Part shown: positions 1 to 9,524 of the stretch, piece after piece
How the letters are laid out: every line of letters starts with the position of its first letter
Numbering within the stretch: position 1 is the stretch's first letter
Assembly (NCBI RefSeq): GCF_003171515.1
Contig: NC_089391.1
Location: forward strand, 1,240,001 to 1,304,000
Length of the DNA: 64,000 nucleotides
Source: Pyrenophora tritici-repentis
Lineage: Eukaryota > Ascomycota > Dothideomycetes > Pleosporales > Pleosporaceae
Direction: 5' to 3'
Position numbers and translations under genes: made by a program
The notes under the pieces: model-generated
What the model was told of the DNA's origin: nothing
The model's input: the letters and a program-made list of their open reading frames with translations, nothing else
The model's database searches: none

Positions 1-653
1 ACGCGAACGGTGTTGCGACCCCTGCGGCTACTCCCGATACTCAGAACGGTCAAGTCCCCTCTGGTATCGTGCCTACTCTCCAGAACATTGTCGCCACCGT
101 CAACCTCTCCGCTCGCCTTGACCTCAAGACTATCGCTCTCCACGCCCGCAACGCTGAGTACAACCCCAAGCGTTTCGCTGCCGTTATCATGCGTATCCGC
201 GAGCCCAAGACGACTGCCCTGGTCTTTGCGAGTGGGAAGATGGTTGTGACTGGTGCCAAGTCTGAGGACGATAGCCGTCTCGCTTCCCGCAAATATGCGC
301 GGATCATTCAGAAGCTGGGGTTCAGTGCCAAGTTCACCGTACGTCGCGTCGGATTAAGTATTTGCAATCCCGTGCTAACATTGCCATAGGACTTCAAGAT
401 CCAGAACATTGTCGGCTCTTGCGACATTCGTTTCCCTATCCGTCTCGAGGGCTTGGCTTCGCGTCATCACACTTTCTCTTCCTACGAGCCTGAGCTGTTC
501 CCCGGTCTCATCTACCGCATGATGAAGCCTAGGATCGTTCTGCTCATCTTCGTCTCTGGAAAGATCGTCCTTACCGGTGCCAAAGTCCGTGAGGAGATCT
601 ACCAGGCCTTTGAACTCATCTACCCGGTCTTGTCGGACTTCCGCAAGTCCTGA
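1..653 (+). CDS. SPT15: TATA-box-binding protein (TBP), 5' end missing
   Basis: General transcription factor that binds the TATA element and nucleates RNA polymerase I, II and III initiation complexes in the nucleus. The window opens inside the poorly conserved N-terminal tail, in frame. The saddle core then begins at [19 protein letters not shown] and contains both imperfect repeats: repeat one with [20 protein letters not shown] and repeat two with [17 protein letters not shown]. Each repeat closes on the FxSGKxVxTGAK signature ([24 protein letters not shown]). One intron lies at 339-389 (GT..AG, branch GCTAAC at 373) and the frame continues cleanly from FSAKFT into [12 protein letters not shown]. 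The stop is at 651-653, shortly after repeat two, as is usual for TBP. Only the start codon and the first exon(s) are outside the window. Identity is essentially certain. Confidence 0.97.
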
Positions 654-1210
654 GCACCCTCTCTTCTATGAGCAGCTTCAACTAGCCTTGACTACACATC
701 TTATCCGATGACCTGGCTACGACTTCAACCTGCTCTTATTGTCATTTATTTGCGGCATTGCATGGTGTTACGGTGGGCGGTTTCCCTTTCCTACTTCTCA
801 AACTTTTCAAAACTCAGAATACCCTCGACACGATTAGACATCTGTACGTGGTGTGCCTTCAACCTCTCTTAATCATGGTCAGAAGGCTTTTCAACTCTTC
901 TCTTTTCTTTATGGTACGATTACGCCGGCGGCTGGCGCGAGGGGATACCGAGATTGCTTCACTGAAAGGACGGGACGGAACGCGAGGGAGCGTTGATTAT
1001 GTGCGACCGTAAAAGCTCGCACCGAGGGCTCGCTATGGTTGACGATACGACACCAGAGCTCCTCATAGATGGAATATGCTTCTAGCATCCATCGTGTATG
1101 TGTACATGACGCTTGGCCTTGAGACAGGTTAGGCAGTAATGCCATCACGATATCATAATGTTTTGCCGAAATGCGCATGATGTCTTGTGACGTGGTGTGA
1201 CTTGTATTGC
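654..1210. other. Intergenic, 3' ends of two convergent genes
   Basis: Spacer between the TBP gene and the convergent mannosidase gene. It must hold both 3' UTRs. I see no further coding or structured element. Confidence 0.6.
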
Positions 1211-2977
1211 TCATGCGCCGATACTGAATGCATGCCCATCACTACCCATGACCCACTCATCCAGGCTCAACTCACTCGGCGTGCTAAACAGCAAGTAAAA
1301 GTACTTGAGCGTCTGCACCACCATCCTCATCTCTTCGTCGTCTCCACCATGACCAAGCCCCTTGCTAATAACCTCGTCAACGGTCTCCCACATCTCCCAC
1401 GCCACATCCAGCCACTCCCTCTCCCCTGTCACCCTCCACATGTAAAACACACTCTGAATCAGCTGCGGCCTAACCAGCTTTTTCGGATCAAACACAACTT
1501 CAAAGCCAGGGTACTCTTGTTTGCGCCACACGGTCGGATCAAACGAACAGTCCTCATCCATGTTATCAAGCATAGACGACGAACAGGCTAGCACCGAGAA
1601 GAGCTCTGGCATCATCTTGACATCGGTGTGTTGAGAAGATGAAGAAGAGGGCGGGGCGTTTAGCGACATCCATATACATCCCTGTGTGAGTAGCCGCGCG
1701 TAGGTAAGCAGTCTAGCCTTCTCGTCACCATCGCTCAACGCAGCGGACAGCGCGAGTGTGCCGCCGAGCGAGCAGGAAGAAGCGGTCATGTTGTGCGTGA
1801 GCGTGACTTGTCGCTTTTTCGTCTTTGGCAGAACAATAGTATACGCAGAGGAGGCGGCGAGGATAGACTCGTTTGTTGGTGTGACGGGGCGGAAGAGTAT
1901 ATCCCGTATCGTCACTTCCGTCGCTGTTTGCAGCATAGACGCGTGGGGTGTGGACGGGTGGTACTGGTGCAACAGCAGCGACATTTGCGCTAGGTGGGCG
2001 TGCGACAGAGTATCCGGGGTGAATGCGTTGGTGGATGTGAAATCTGCGGTCGTCGGGTTGATGGATGAGGGCCAGAGACCGGGGATTTTTGTGTCATTTT
2101 GCTGGGAGGCTAGCATGCGTGTGATGTGTGTTGTTGTGTCGTAGAAGCGCATGTTTCCTGTGAGTTGGGATAATCGCGTCAAGGCGAGGTTGCAGGATGT
2201 TAGGTCTGCGATTGTAGCCTCTTGTGCTGTTTCTTGAGTCTCGCCGTGCGTGGCTTTTGTCGAGTTCCAGTGCGTGATTGGCAGGCGGTTTGGCGTGTCG
2301 AAGAAGGTGTAGAGCATGTTGCCTAGTTGCACGGCTGCGGATAGTAAGCGTCTATCTTTGCAGAAGGTGAGGTCGTATGCTGAGAGTAGAGCGTTCAAGT
2401 GGCGTGCTGTGTCAGCCATGGTGATAATCTCATCCCTGGGTGCAAAATCGTGGTCTGTAATGGCTGTGACAGCATGTTCAAAGTCTTTCCTTAATCCCAT
2501 GATCCAGAGTGTATCAAGGCTTTCCACATGCAAATTGTTGCCTTTGTCAAAAGCTTCCCCGGAATATGTATGTTTAGACTTGTATGAGGCCCAGAAGTGG
2601 TGGAAAGTTCTTTTCACGGCTGCTCGTTGTCGTAAGCGCAACTGTTTATCCGCAAACCCTGCTCCACGTCTGCTGAAGTCATGCTGGATCCTCGGTAGAT
2701 GGACTTGTTCCGGAACCGGCAATTGTGCAAAGCTTTCAACGGGGTGCTGAGTAGTAGTGGTCCAGTCGAACCTATGATCAGATTCGGCCACTAGAGAAGG
2801 ATACGGTGGAGCAGCAGGACAAGAAGAAGTGAATAACGGATAAGGGAGGAACCACGAAGAGAGATGAAGCCGATAGAGAAGCAACAAGGAAACAGATACG
2901 CAAAGAAGAAGTCCAGACCATCGTGCGCCAAAGCGTCTGGGTGCCCGCACGCAGGAACCTTTGCGATGATGCAGCAT
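1211..2977 (-). CDS. GH47 class I alpha-1,2-mannosidase
   Basis: Trims alpha-1,2-linked mannose from N-glycans in the ER/Golgi, or from ERAD substrates. The start at 2977 gives 588 aa with a short basic N-terminus followed by one hydrophobic segment (GLLLCVSVSLLLLYRL), i.e. a type II signal anchor. A longer in-frame start at 3148 exists but would put a second hydrophobic stretch in front. The catalytic domain begins near residue 105 (RQRAAVKRTFHHFWASYKSKH) and runs into the GH47 signature VESLDTLWIMGL. Its C-terminal block KYFYLLFS..LSLDEWV is also typical. The usual C-terminal NTEAH calcium-ligand motif reads GSDGH here, a Thr to Ser change. No intron is needed. The sub-family (Golgi trimming, ER or EDEM-like) cannot be settled by eye. 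Confidence 0.9.
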   Translation of the reverse strand: MLHHRKGSCVRAPRRFGARWSGLLLCVSVSLLLLYRLHLSSWFLPYPLFTSSCPAAPPYPSLVAESDHRFDWTTTTQHPVESFAQLPVPEQVHLPRIQHDFSRRGAGFADKQLRLRQRAAVKRTFHHFWASYKSKHTYSGEAFDKGNNLHVESLDTLWIMGLRKDFEHAVTAITDHDFAPRDEIITMADTARHLNALLSAYDLTFCKDRRLLSAAVQLGNMLYTFFDTPNRLPITHWNSTKATHGETQETAQEATIADLTSCNLALTRLSQLTGNMRFYDTTTHITRMLASQQNDTKIPGLWPSSINPTTADFTSTNAFTPDTLSHAHLAQMSLLLHQYHPSTPHASMLQTATEVTIRDILFRPVTPTNESILAASSAYTIVLPKTKKRQVTLTHNMTASSCSLGGTLALSAALSDGDEKARLLTYARLLTQGCIWMSLNAPPSSSSSQHTDVKMMPELFSVLACSSSMLDNMDEDCSFDPTVWRKQEYPGFEVVFDPKKLVRPQLIQSVFYMWRVTGEREWLDVAWEMWETVDEVISKGLGHGGDDEEMRMVVQTLKYFYLLFSTPSELSLDEWVMGSDGHAFSIGA

Positions 2978-3648
2978 AACGAAAAGAAGAAAAAAGAAGA
3001 TGAGATGAACAACGCCGAGAAATGAGGCACAAGGAATATTAATCAAGGCAGAGTTACTACGGCAGGGGCGCTCCCGGCACACTCTTTGTTTTGGGCGACA
3101 TGCTATGCAGCGTAAGCTTTGGCTAGAAGACGACTTGCGTCGCTGCACGTTTCAGCGGCTTGGCGACTGGAGGCTTGCAAGTACTGGCATCTGTCCAATC
3201 GACAGAACGTTTCGAAACTGGCGCCTTGGACGTTGAAACAAAACAATATGTGCATAGCTTTTGTTGTTGTCGATCAACGTTGGTGGAGTGATGACGTCTC
3301 GAAGGATTATCGGAGGGGTTCTCTAAGGTGAGCGTACACGATGGGTAGATGATACGAAGGTATCAAGACTACTAAGAGGCAGTCACCATAAGAAAATCGC
3401 TCTTAAATACGATGCAGCATAGTCCAGGTGAAATTGTTGAAGGCATAGATGAACTCGTGGGTCGTGCGTGCATGCAGCCTCGTGCGTCAGTAGCTTGGCG
3501 CCTTCCCTCCTTTCAACGGCCAACGCGCCTTGATTGCATGGCTCCATCCTCATCTTCCCTTCAGTCATGTAGCCACCACTTGTCTAGCACTAATTTCTAA
3601 TATCTTCACTCTGATGCATACTCTCCTTACGCCGCCACTACTGCCGCC
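2978..3648. other. Divergent promoter region
   Basis: About 670 bp between the divergently transcribed mannosidase and DLT1 genes, so it should carry both promoters. Small open frames here look random. I recognise no specific binding site. Confidence 0.5.
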
Positions 3649-5019
3649 ATGCGCATTCCACTTTTCCGCATCTGGTACTCGACCACTTATACCGCTCTTC
3701 TCATAGTCCTACTCATACTCCTCGCCGTCACCCCCGCCGATACCATCTATCAGTCGATTAAGAAGAAAGAGATACAGAAACTCTTCGTTATTGGCGGCGT
3801 TTATCTGCTCACATGTCTGATTGTGTTGTTGATCTATTCGACGCGCATCTACACCAATAGGACGGTGCTTGCGGCGATACCAAAGAGCTATGTGCCGATC
3901 GAAGAGGGGGAAGTGGGCAAAGGGGTGAGGAGGATGGTAGTCGAGCAGTTCAAGCGAAGCGCCGTTATTGCGTGGGACAGCAGGCCGCGGGATATCCGGG
4001 ATGAGGACGTGGACGCAGAGAAAGGGGAGCTGTCGCGCCAAATCACAGCGGAGAGCAGAAAGGAAAAGGAAAAATCGCACAAAAAGAAGGGACACCATCA
4101 TGCGCCTGATGCGACGATCATTCCAGTCTCTGCCAGTTCACCCCCTTGGGGGCATGTCTCGCATCCTGGCTGGGCTTCTCCTTCGTCGCCCGACCTGCCG
4201 AATTTACAGTACTGGAGCGTCATCTGCGAGCTGCCCAACCTCATTGAGGCCAAAGCTGTGTCTCTCGCACCACCCGATCCCGTCCTCGAAGACAGCATGC
4301 AACAATACCCTGATAATGCGCCGCCTCTACCAGACGCGCGAATCGTCACCCTCCTGCAGCGACCGCGTGCAATGGGTTTACGAGAGTACCTCGCCCGTCT
4401 ATCAGAATTTGGACTACTCAATCCACCGTCCCTCGGCCCCACGTTCCTCGCCCAATACGAATACGCGCGCTTCTCCACAGCCAGCCTTACCGAAACGCAA
4501 TTCCGAGACATCATGGCCATATTTGCAGAGATACTCAACGGCATGAGAGAAGTGGACCCCGAAGTCATAGAGGAGGCGCGCGCGCAGGATATGGAATCAG
4601 ATACACGCAGTCTGGCCCCCACGGAATCGAGCTCTGAGACGAGCAGCTCATCGCATTCGCACGAACCCTACCGCACCCCACAGCTTGGCCGTCAGCCCTC
4701 CCAGTTATCCTTCAATAGCTCCATGTCTACATCTAGCAGCGACTCAACCACACATTCGCCCCAAACCGCTCGCACAGCGCCCTCCCGACAGCCACACCGC
4801 ACCTCGACAATATTCGGTACACCCTCACAACGATCGTTGGCAGGCTCAGAGTCGGAGACGGGGTCGGTCGTGGTTCACGGGAGGCCGCAAAGAAGTCCAA
4901 GTACTCTGCTGCCAAACTCGAGCACCAGTTCCTTTGGGAGCGCTGGGAGTGTGATCAGGTTACACCCGAACCCCAGCGAGGGCGAGCTGCCATACCAGTA
5001 TACTATCGACGCAGGCTGA
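3649..5019 (+). CDS. DLT1: DLT1-like membrane protein (defect at low temperature)
   Basis: Fungal-specific integral membrane protein of the Dlt1 family, named from a yeast cold-growth phenotype; the molecular role is not established. The single-exon ORF encodes 456 aa. It starts with the family-typical MRIPLFRIWYSTTY and has two membrane segments, about residues 12-33 (TALLIVLLILLAV) and 44-65 (LFVIGGVYLLTCLIVLLIY). A conserved cytosolic stretch IYTNRTVLAAIPKSYVPIEEGEVGKGVRRMV follows. The middle is charged (KEKEKSHKKKGHHH) and the C-terminal 140 residues are Ser/Thr-rich and probably disordered. ATG at 3649 is the first in frame and lies just before the first membrane helix. Confidence 0.88.
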   Translation: MRIPLFRIWYSTTYTALLIVLLILLAVTPADTIYQSIKKKEIQKLFVIGGVYLLTCLIVLLIYSTRIYTNRTVLAAIPKSYVPIEEGEVGKGVRRMVVEQFKRSAVIAWDSRPRDIRDEDVDAEKGELSRQITAESRKEKEKSHKKKGHHHAPDATIIPVSASSPPWGHVSHPGWASPSSPDLPNLQYWSVICELPNLIEAKAVSLAPPDPVLEDSMQQYPDNAPPLPDARIVTLLQRPRAMGLREYLARLSEFGLLNPPSLGPTFLAQYEYARFSTASLTETQFRDIMAIFAEILNGMREVDPEVIEEARAQDMESDTRSLAPTESSSETSSSSHSHEPYRTPQLGRQPSQLSFNSSMSTSSSDSTTHSPQTARTAPSRQPHRTSTIFGTPSQRSLAGSESETGSVVVHGRPQRSPSTLLPNSSTSSFGSAGSVIRLHPNPSEGELPYQYTIDAG

Positions 5020-5943
5020 AGCATAGACATTGGAAAGTCGGTTCACAAGTAAACACTACATAGCCCAGGCAAACGCAGTTGCGGCTTCTGAAGCGCAAGG
5101 CCGGAAAGGCAGCGCCATAAAGAAGGGATGGGCACACCAGCTGCTGATCATGCACAAGACAGGGCAAGTCAGGCACTCAATAAAGAGTATCCTTGATCCC
5201 GACGAGTTTGCAGCCGTGGTACGAGATGGGGTAGGAGTGCGTCGTCGTCGTCATGTAATACGCAGGGGCATTATTCGGGTTAATATTCATGATGTTCTAT
5301 TAAACTTTCAAAGGTCTTTTTGCGCTAAGAAGTCGTCTGCATATTTATAGTAAACCGATGCAAATCCCATCTACTAGATCTTGGTAGATGATGCAGCGAA
5401 ATCAGTCGTGTTGCATAAATGTGTGCAGGGTTCGTTGTGCTTCTGGGCCCTGCATGTTCTACCCGTCTGCGTGATGGGTGACGCAAGCCGCAGGCTCGCC
5501 TCACGGGATGGGCATGGTCATCTCTTCCAGGGCGTTCGATTATCGGATCTCGTATAAGCCGCATCCGACGTGCATGTGCGTATTAATCCGACGTCTTCTT
5601 CTCACAAACTCCCCCAGCTACATTCAGTCCTCGGCCAACCTACTCACACAGGGAGTATTTTGCACTCGCGACAAGCGCGCTCGCCGCGACAAGCAGCACT
5701 GGCAAACTTCGAGACCTCAGCAACCCCACCGTTCGTCCCCACACCAGCCGCTAAACAGATCACTCGCATTCGCACACGGCTTGTGATAGGCAGCGGCGGT
5801 CGGGCCGATAGATATCCAGGCGGCCGCTTCACGCGCAGGCACATTTAGCGCATCCCGTACCCAGCCAGACTTGCATTGACAGTTGGTGGGCGAACTATTC
5901 ACGCTTTATCCGTGAACAAGTTTGCAGGAAGCCCGTTTCAACC
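5020..5943. other. Intergenic spacer, DLT1 to WBP2-like gene
   Basis: About 920 bp holding the DLT1 3' UTR and the promoter/5' UTR of the next gene. Open frames on both strands lack any protein-like pattern. A CT-rich tract at about 5970-5990 lies inside the first intron of the next gene. Confidence 0.5.
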
Positions 5944-7034
5944 ATGTCTGTCAAGTTAGTACCTCCTCTCCTCTCTCTCTCTCTCCCGTCTTTCGTACTT
6001 GGTGTTGCTGCTGTTGCTACTGCTTGCTGCCCCTCTTACCCCGCGCATTTCCAAGAAGCTCTGAGCCAGTCGTCTATCTAGAGAACGAGGCTGTTGCGTT
6101 TAGCGTTGGCAACATGGGCTTCAGGTCGGAGAAGATGAAAAAGATAAAATCTAACCGCAAGTCCAGTTGGGTTATGCTCGCCGAGAATGGCGGTTACACT
6201 CCTCTGCCCGGCGAACAGACGCTGTATCAGTCGCCGCCTCGAACTACCCTCTCCTTACAGACTACCAACCGACAACACCAGAGCGAGTCGTACTCACAAC
6301 AATGCAAGTCTGGCGTTGTATTTCTCACAAACCGAAGGGTAGGATAGTTCTGTCTATGATTATCATGTCACCTTCACGTGAGCTTTGGGTGCTAACAACG
6401 TCAGATGATCTACCTTCCTGTCAACCCCACGCCTCAACTCCAGTCTTTCGCTGTCCCCATCCTCAACGTCACAGACTCGCGCGTAACTGCCCCATGGTTC
6501 GGCGCCAACAAGTGGGAGGCCATCGTCCAGCCCGTCCAAGGCGGCGGCATACCACCTCAACACGCTGAACTGGATCTCGTCATGGAATTCAAGGAGGGCG
6601 GTGCATTCGATTTCGCAAGCATATTCGAGAGACTAAAGGAGCGGTTACGGCAAGCTGTGGATGTAGCTCGGGAAAGTGGCGGCGATGTCGTGGATGCAAG
6701 TCGAGGCGTTGGAGGTGTCAACATGAACAACGTACATTTGGAGGACCTACCAGCGTACGAGGAGAGTCGGCAGCATGCTCGGGTCCCCGACCCGCTCCCT
6801 AGTCCGCCCATAGATAGCCCTATGGGCGGTCCTGTTATCGCGGCATCTGAGCCCACCAGCCCACGAACATCGAGCCCGCCTCTGTCAAGCCCACGGACGC
6901 AATCAGGACACTTTGAGCCGCCATCAGATCCACCGCCAGGCTATGAGGAGGTACAGAGGGGTAGCATTGCGGACGCGCTGGAAAGACAGGTACGGGAAAA
7001 TCCCTGGCAAGACGGAGAAGAGGGGAAGCGATGA
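5944..7034 (+). CDS. WBP2-like GRAM-domain protein with PPxY motif
   Basis: Fungal homologue of WW-domain-binding protein 2. The GRAM/PH-like fold binds lipid or protein, and the PPxY motif recruits WW-domain proteins such as Rsp5/Nedd4-type ubiquitin ligases. Three exons: 5944-5954, 6167-6338 and 6405-7034, with introns 5955-6166 and 6339-6404. The 11-nt first exon is supported because joining it gives MSVNWVMLAENGG, the usual N-terminus of this family. The GRAM part continues through GVVFLTNRRMIYLPVNPTPQLQSFAVPI and APWFGANKWEAIVQPV. A helical segment FDFASIFERLKERLRQA follows. The tail is Pro/Ser-rich with LPAY and PPGY (PPxY) near the C-terminus. Product 270 aa. A (GTT)n run lies just behind the stop at about 7043-7063. 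Confidence 0.85.
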
Positions 7035-7792
7035 ACAGGGAGATGTTGTTGTTGTTGTTGTTGTAAGAATTGGTTGAGATACACATGAGCAGGGCGTTCT
7101 GGGATGGATTCGGCTTTTGGCACGGCCGAGGTGAATGTGCCCATGAACCCACCGCGACGCACAGCATTACACGATTGACAGCTAGAGCCGTCTTTTGTTA
7201 TAAATTCACGTATTCGCATTTTAATCAAGAGTTACGTTATGATGTACGAGGTGCATATTACTCCGACCATTGCACATGATCCATCAGCAGCGGAGCAACC
7301 AAACGCAGCCGACCGCACGATTACAAACCCCATCCGAAACAAACACATGACAAGCCAAGATGTGCCCTGCTCGCTCACTGACATGTGAAGTGCCATCCGT
7401 AGGTCATGCTTACAGTCAGCAGCCGCAGCAACAGCACCGGCTCCCCATTGTCTAGCATGTGAAAGTCTAGTTTCTACCCCGGAAGCCTGGGCGGACAATA
7501 GTTCCCGAAGGGAGCCCATGACGCGCCCCCCCACAAAAGCGCTAAACCACAACAAGGCATTGCCTCGGCGATTCTGAGAGGAAGAGGCGAATGTGACCTA
7601 GCTAGTTAGCTTCTGAGAAGCTGTCCAGCGCCGTTTCGTTCACACAGCGTCTTTTTGCCCGAGGTAACTGTCTTGCCTTGGTCACTTGCGTCTTCTTCTC
7701 TTTCTCACTGCTTCTGATCCTTCTGACTTCTCCTCTTTCACATCTTGTTTGTGTGAGAGTGATATCTTTGAGCTTTATCACACGACTTCATC
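7035..7792. other. Intergenic spacer before thiolase gene
   Basis: About 760 bp with the WBP2-like 3' UTR and the thiolase promoter. The only sites I can name are the two CCTCGG-type hexamers annotated separately. Confidence 0.5.
7563..7664. promoter_or_regulatory. Two CCTCGG hexamers (possible FarA/CTF1 sites)
   Basis: CCTCGG occurs at 7563-7568 and its reverse complement CCGAGG at 7659-7664, that is 130-230 bp before the thiolase start codon. CCTCGG is the known core element of the fatty-acid-responsive Zn2Cys6 regulators FarA/FarB (Aspergillus) and CTF1 (Fusarium), which induce beta-oxidation genes. Placement before a beta-oxidation gene makes this plausible, but a hexamer can occur by chance. 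Confidence 0.45.
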
Positions 7793-9209
7793 ATGGCTAA
7801 CCAGGCTCCTAACAAAGGTATGTCTGAGATGAAGCTTGCTTGGTTTACTGGGTTACTGACGATATACATGTAGTTCAAGAGCGCCTTACGCAGGTCGAAG
7901 GCCATCTCACTGGTGCTGCGTCGAAGACGGGCAAGAACGCTCTATTGGAGAAGAAGGCTGATGATGTAAGTATCCAACACCACCACTACAACTCCATCGC
8001 TCAAATCCACCTATCCGTCTTCTTTTCACTGACAAAACACCCCCAAAGATCGTCATAACCTGCGCCCTCCGCACCGCCTTCACCAAAGGCGGCAAAGGCG
8101 GCTTCAAAGACACACATGCATCAGACCTCCTCCACGGCGCCTACAAAGCCCTCGTAGAGCGCTCCGGCATCGACCCCTCCCTCGTCGAAGACATCGCCGT
8201 CGGCGCCGTCCTCGCCCCAGGCGGTGGCGCAACCGAATTCCGCGCCGCAGCCCTCGCCGCCGGCTTCCCCACAACTACAGCCGTCAAGTCTCTAAACCGA
8301 CAATGCTCATCGGGCCTCCAAGCCTGCGTCGACATCGCCAACGCCATCAAATCCGGCATGATTGAAATCGGCATCGGCGCAGGCGCTGAGAGCATGAGTA
8401 CGCAGTATGGTCCCGGGGCTGTGAGCGAGTTCTCGCCCCTTCTCGACGGCCACACGGAAGCTGCAAACTGCAAGGTACCAATGGGTGTTTTGTCCGAGAA
8501 AATGGCAAAGGAGAAGGGTATTCCGCGCTCTGCACAAGACGCCTTCGCCGCGTCTTCGTTCCAAAAAGCCGTCGAGGCGCAGAAGAACGGCTTGTTCGAT
8601 GAGGAAATCGCGCCCTTGACAGTCAAGTGGACAGACCCCAAAACCGATGAAGAAAAGACCATCACCGTCGCGGCCGACGACGGCATCCGACAAGGCATTA
8701 CCGCGGAATCCCTGGCCAAAATCCGCCCTGCCTTTTCAAAAGACGGTTCCATCCACGCAGGCAACGCCTCGCAAATCTCCGACGGCGCCGCCGCCGTCCT
8801 CCTCATGAAACGCTCCACGGCCCAGCGCCTCGGCCAGAAGATTCTCGGAAAATTCGTTCAGGCCAGCATCGTCGGTGTGCCGCCGCTACTCATGGGTGTC
8901 GGTCCTGCTGCTGCTATTCCCGTGGTACTGCAGAAGACGGGCCTTGCCAAGGAGGACGTTGATATTTATGAAATCAATGAGGCGTTTGCTAGTCAGTGCC
9001 TCTACTGCATTAATGAGCTGGGTCTCGATCAGAAGAAGGTTAATCCCAAGGGAGGTGCGATTGCGTTTGGTCATCCGCTGGGTGTCACGGGTGCGAGACA
9101 GGTTAGTACGCTGTTGACGGAGTTGAGGCGGACTGGGCAGAAGGTCGGGGTTACGAGTATGTGTATTGGTACTGGTATGGGTATGGCTGCTGTTTGGGTG
9201 GCTGAGTAG
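7793..9209 (+). CDS. POT1: Peroxisomal 3-ketoacyl-CoA thiolase
   Basis: Catalyses the last step of peroxisomal fatty-acid beta-oxidation, thiolytic cleavage of 3-ketoacyl-CoA to acetyl-CoA and a shortened acyl-CoA. Three exons: 7793-7817, 7874-7965 and 8049-9209; introns 7818-7873 and 7966-8048. Product 425 aa. The N-terminus MANQAPNKVQ is followed by RLTQVEGHL, an exact PTS2 match ((R/K)(L/V/I)x5(H/Q)(L/A)), so import should use Pex7. The nucleophile Cys lies in NRQCSSGLQA, the GHP motif in GGAIAFGHPLGVTGARQ, and the second catalytic Cys in CIGTGMGMAAVW. It converges on the phosphatase gene, 315 bp between stops. The PTS2 is only visible when the two small first exons are used, which supports the model. 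Confidence 0.95.
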
Positions 9210-9524
9210 GAGATGATGAATATGCTGTGGTACTGGGCTGGATTGTTCCACCTTTTTCTTCTATGACTGCTTTGTTATATTACAGATGAGATTGTGTGTT
9301 GAACTGTGTGATGTAGTGTAAAGGAAAAGATTACATCCCAACACACTACAACCCATGCACCAGTGAAGTATGATAATGAAGCTGGTGATAGAATGAGCAG
9401 AGTAATTAACCCCCCAAACCAACCCGATCCCTTCCCATTTCTGCTCACAAAAACGCCATATCCCCGGCACCCACACACCCAAATCCTCAAACGCTCAAAC
9501 ACATAGGAAAAACCTCCCGCAACA
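9210..9524. other. Intergenic, convergent 3' ends
   Basis: 315 bp between the stops of the convergent thiolase and histidine-phosphatase genes. It must hold both 3' UTRs; nothing else seen. Confidence 0.6.

Noticed and set aside
8141..8818. 225-codon open frame antisense to the thiolase gene
   Set aside because: Mirror of a well-supported conserved gene with GC-rich third positions; no protein-like pattern of its own.
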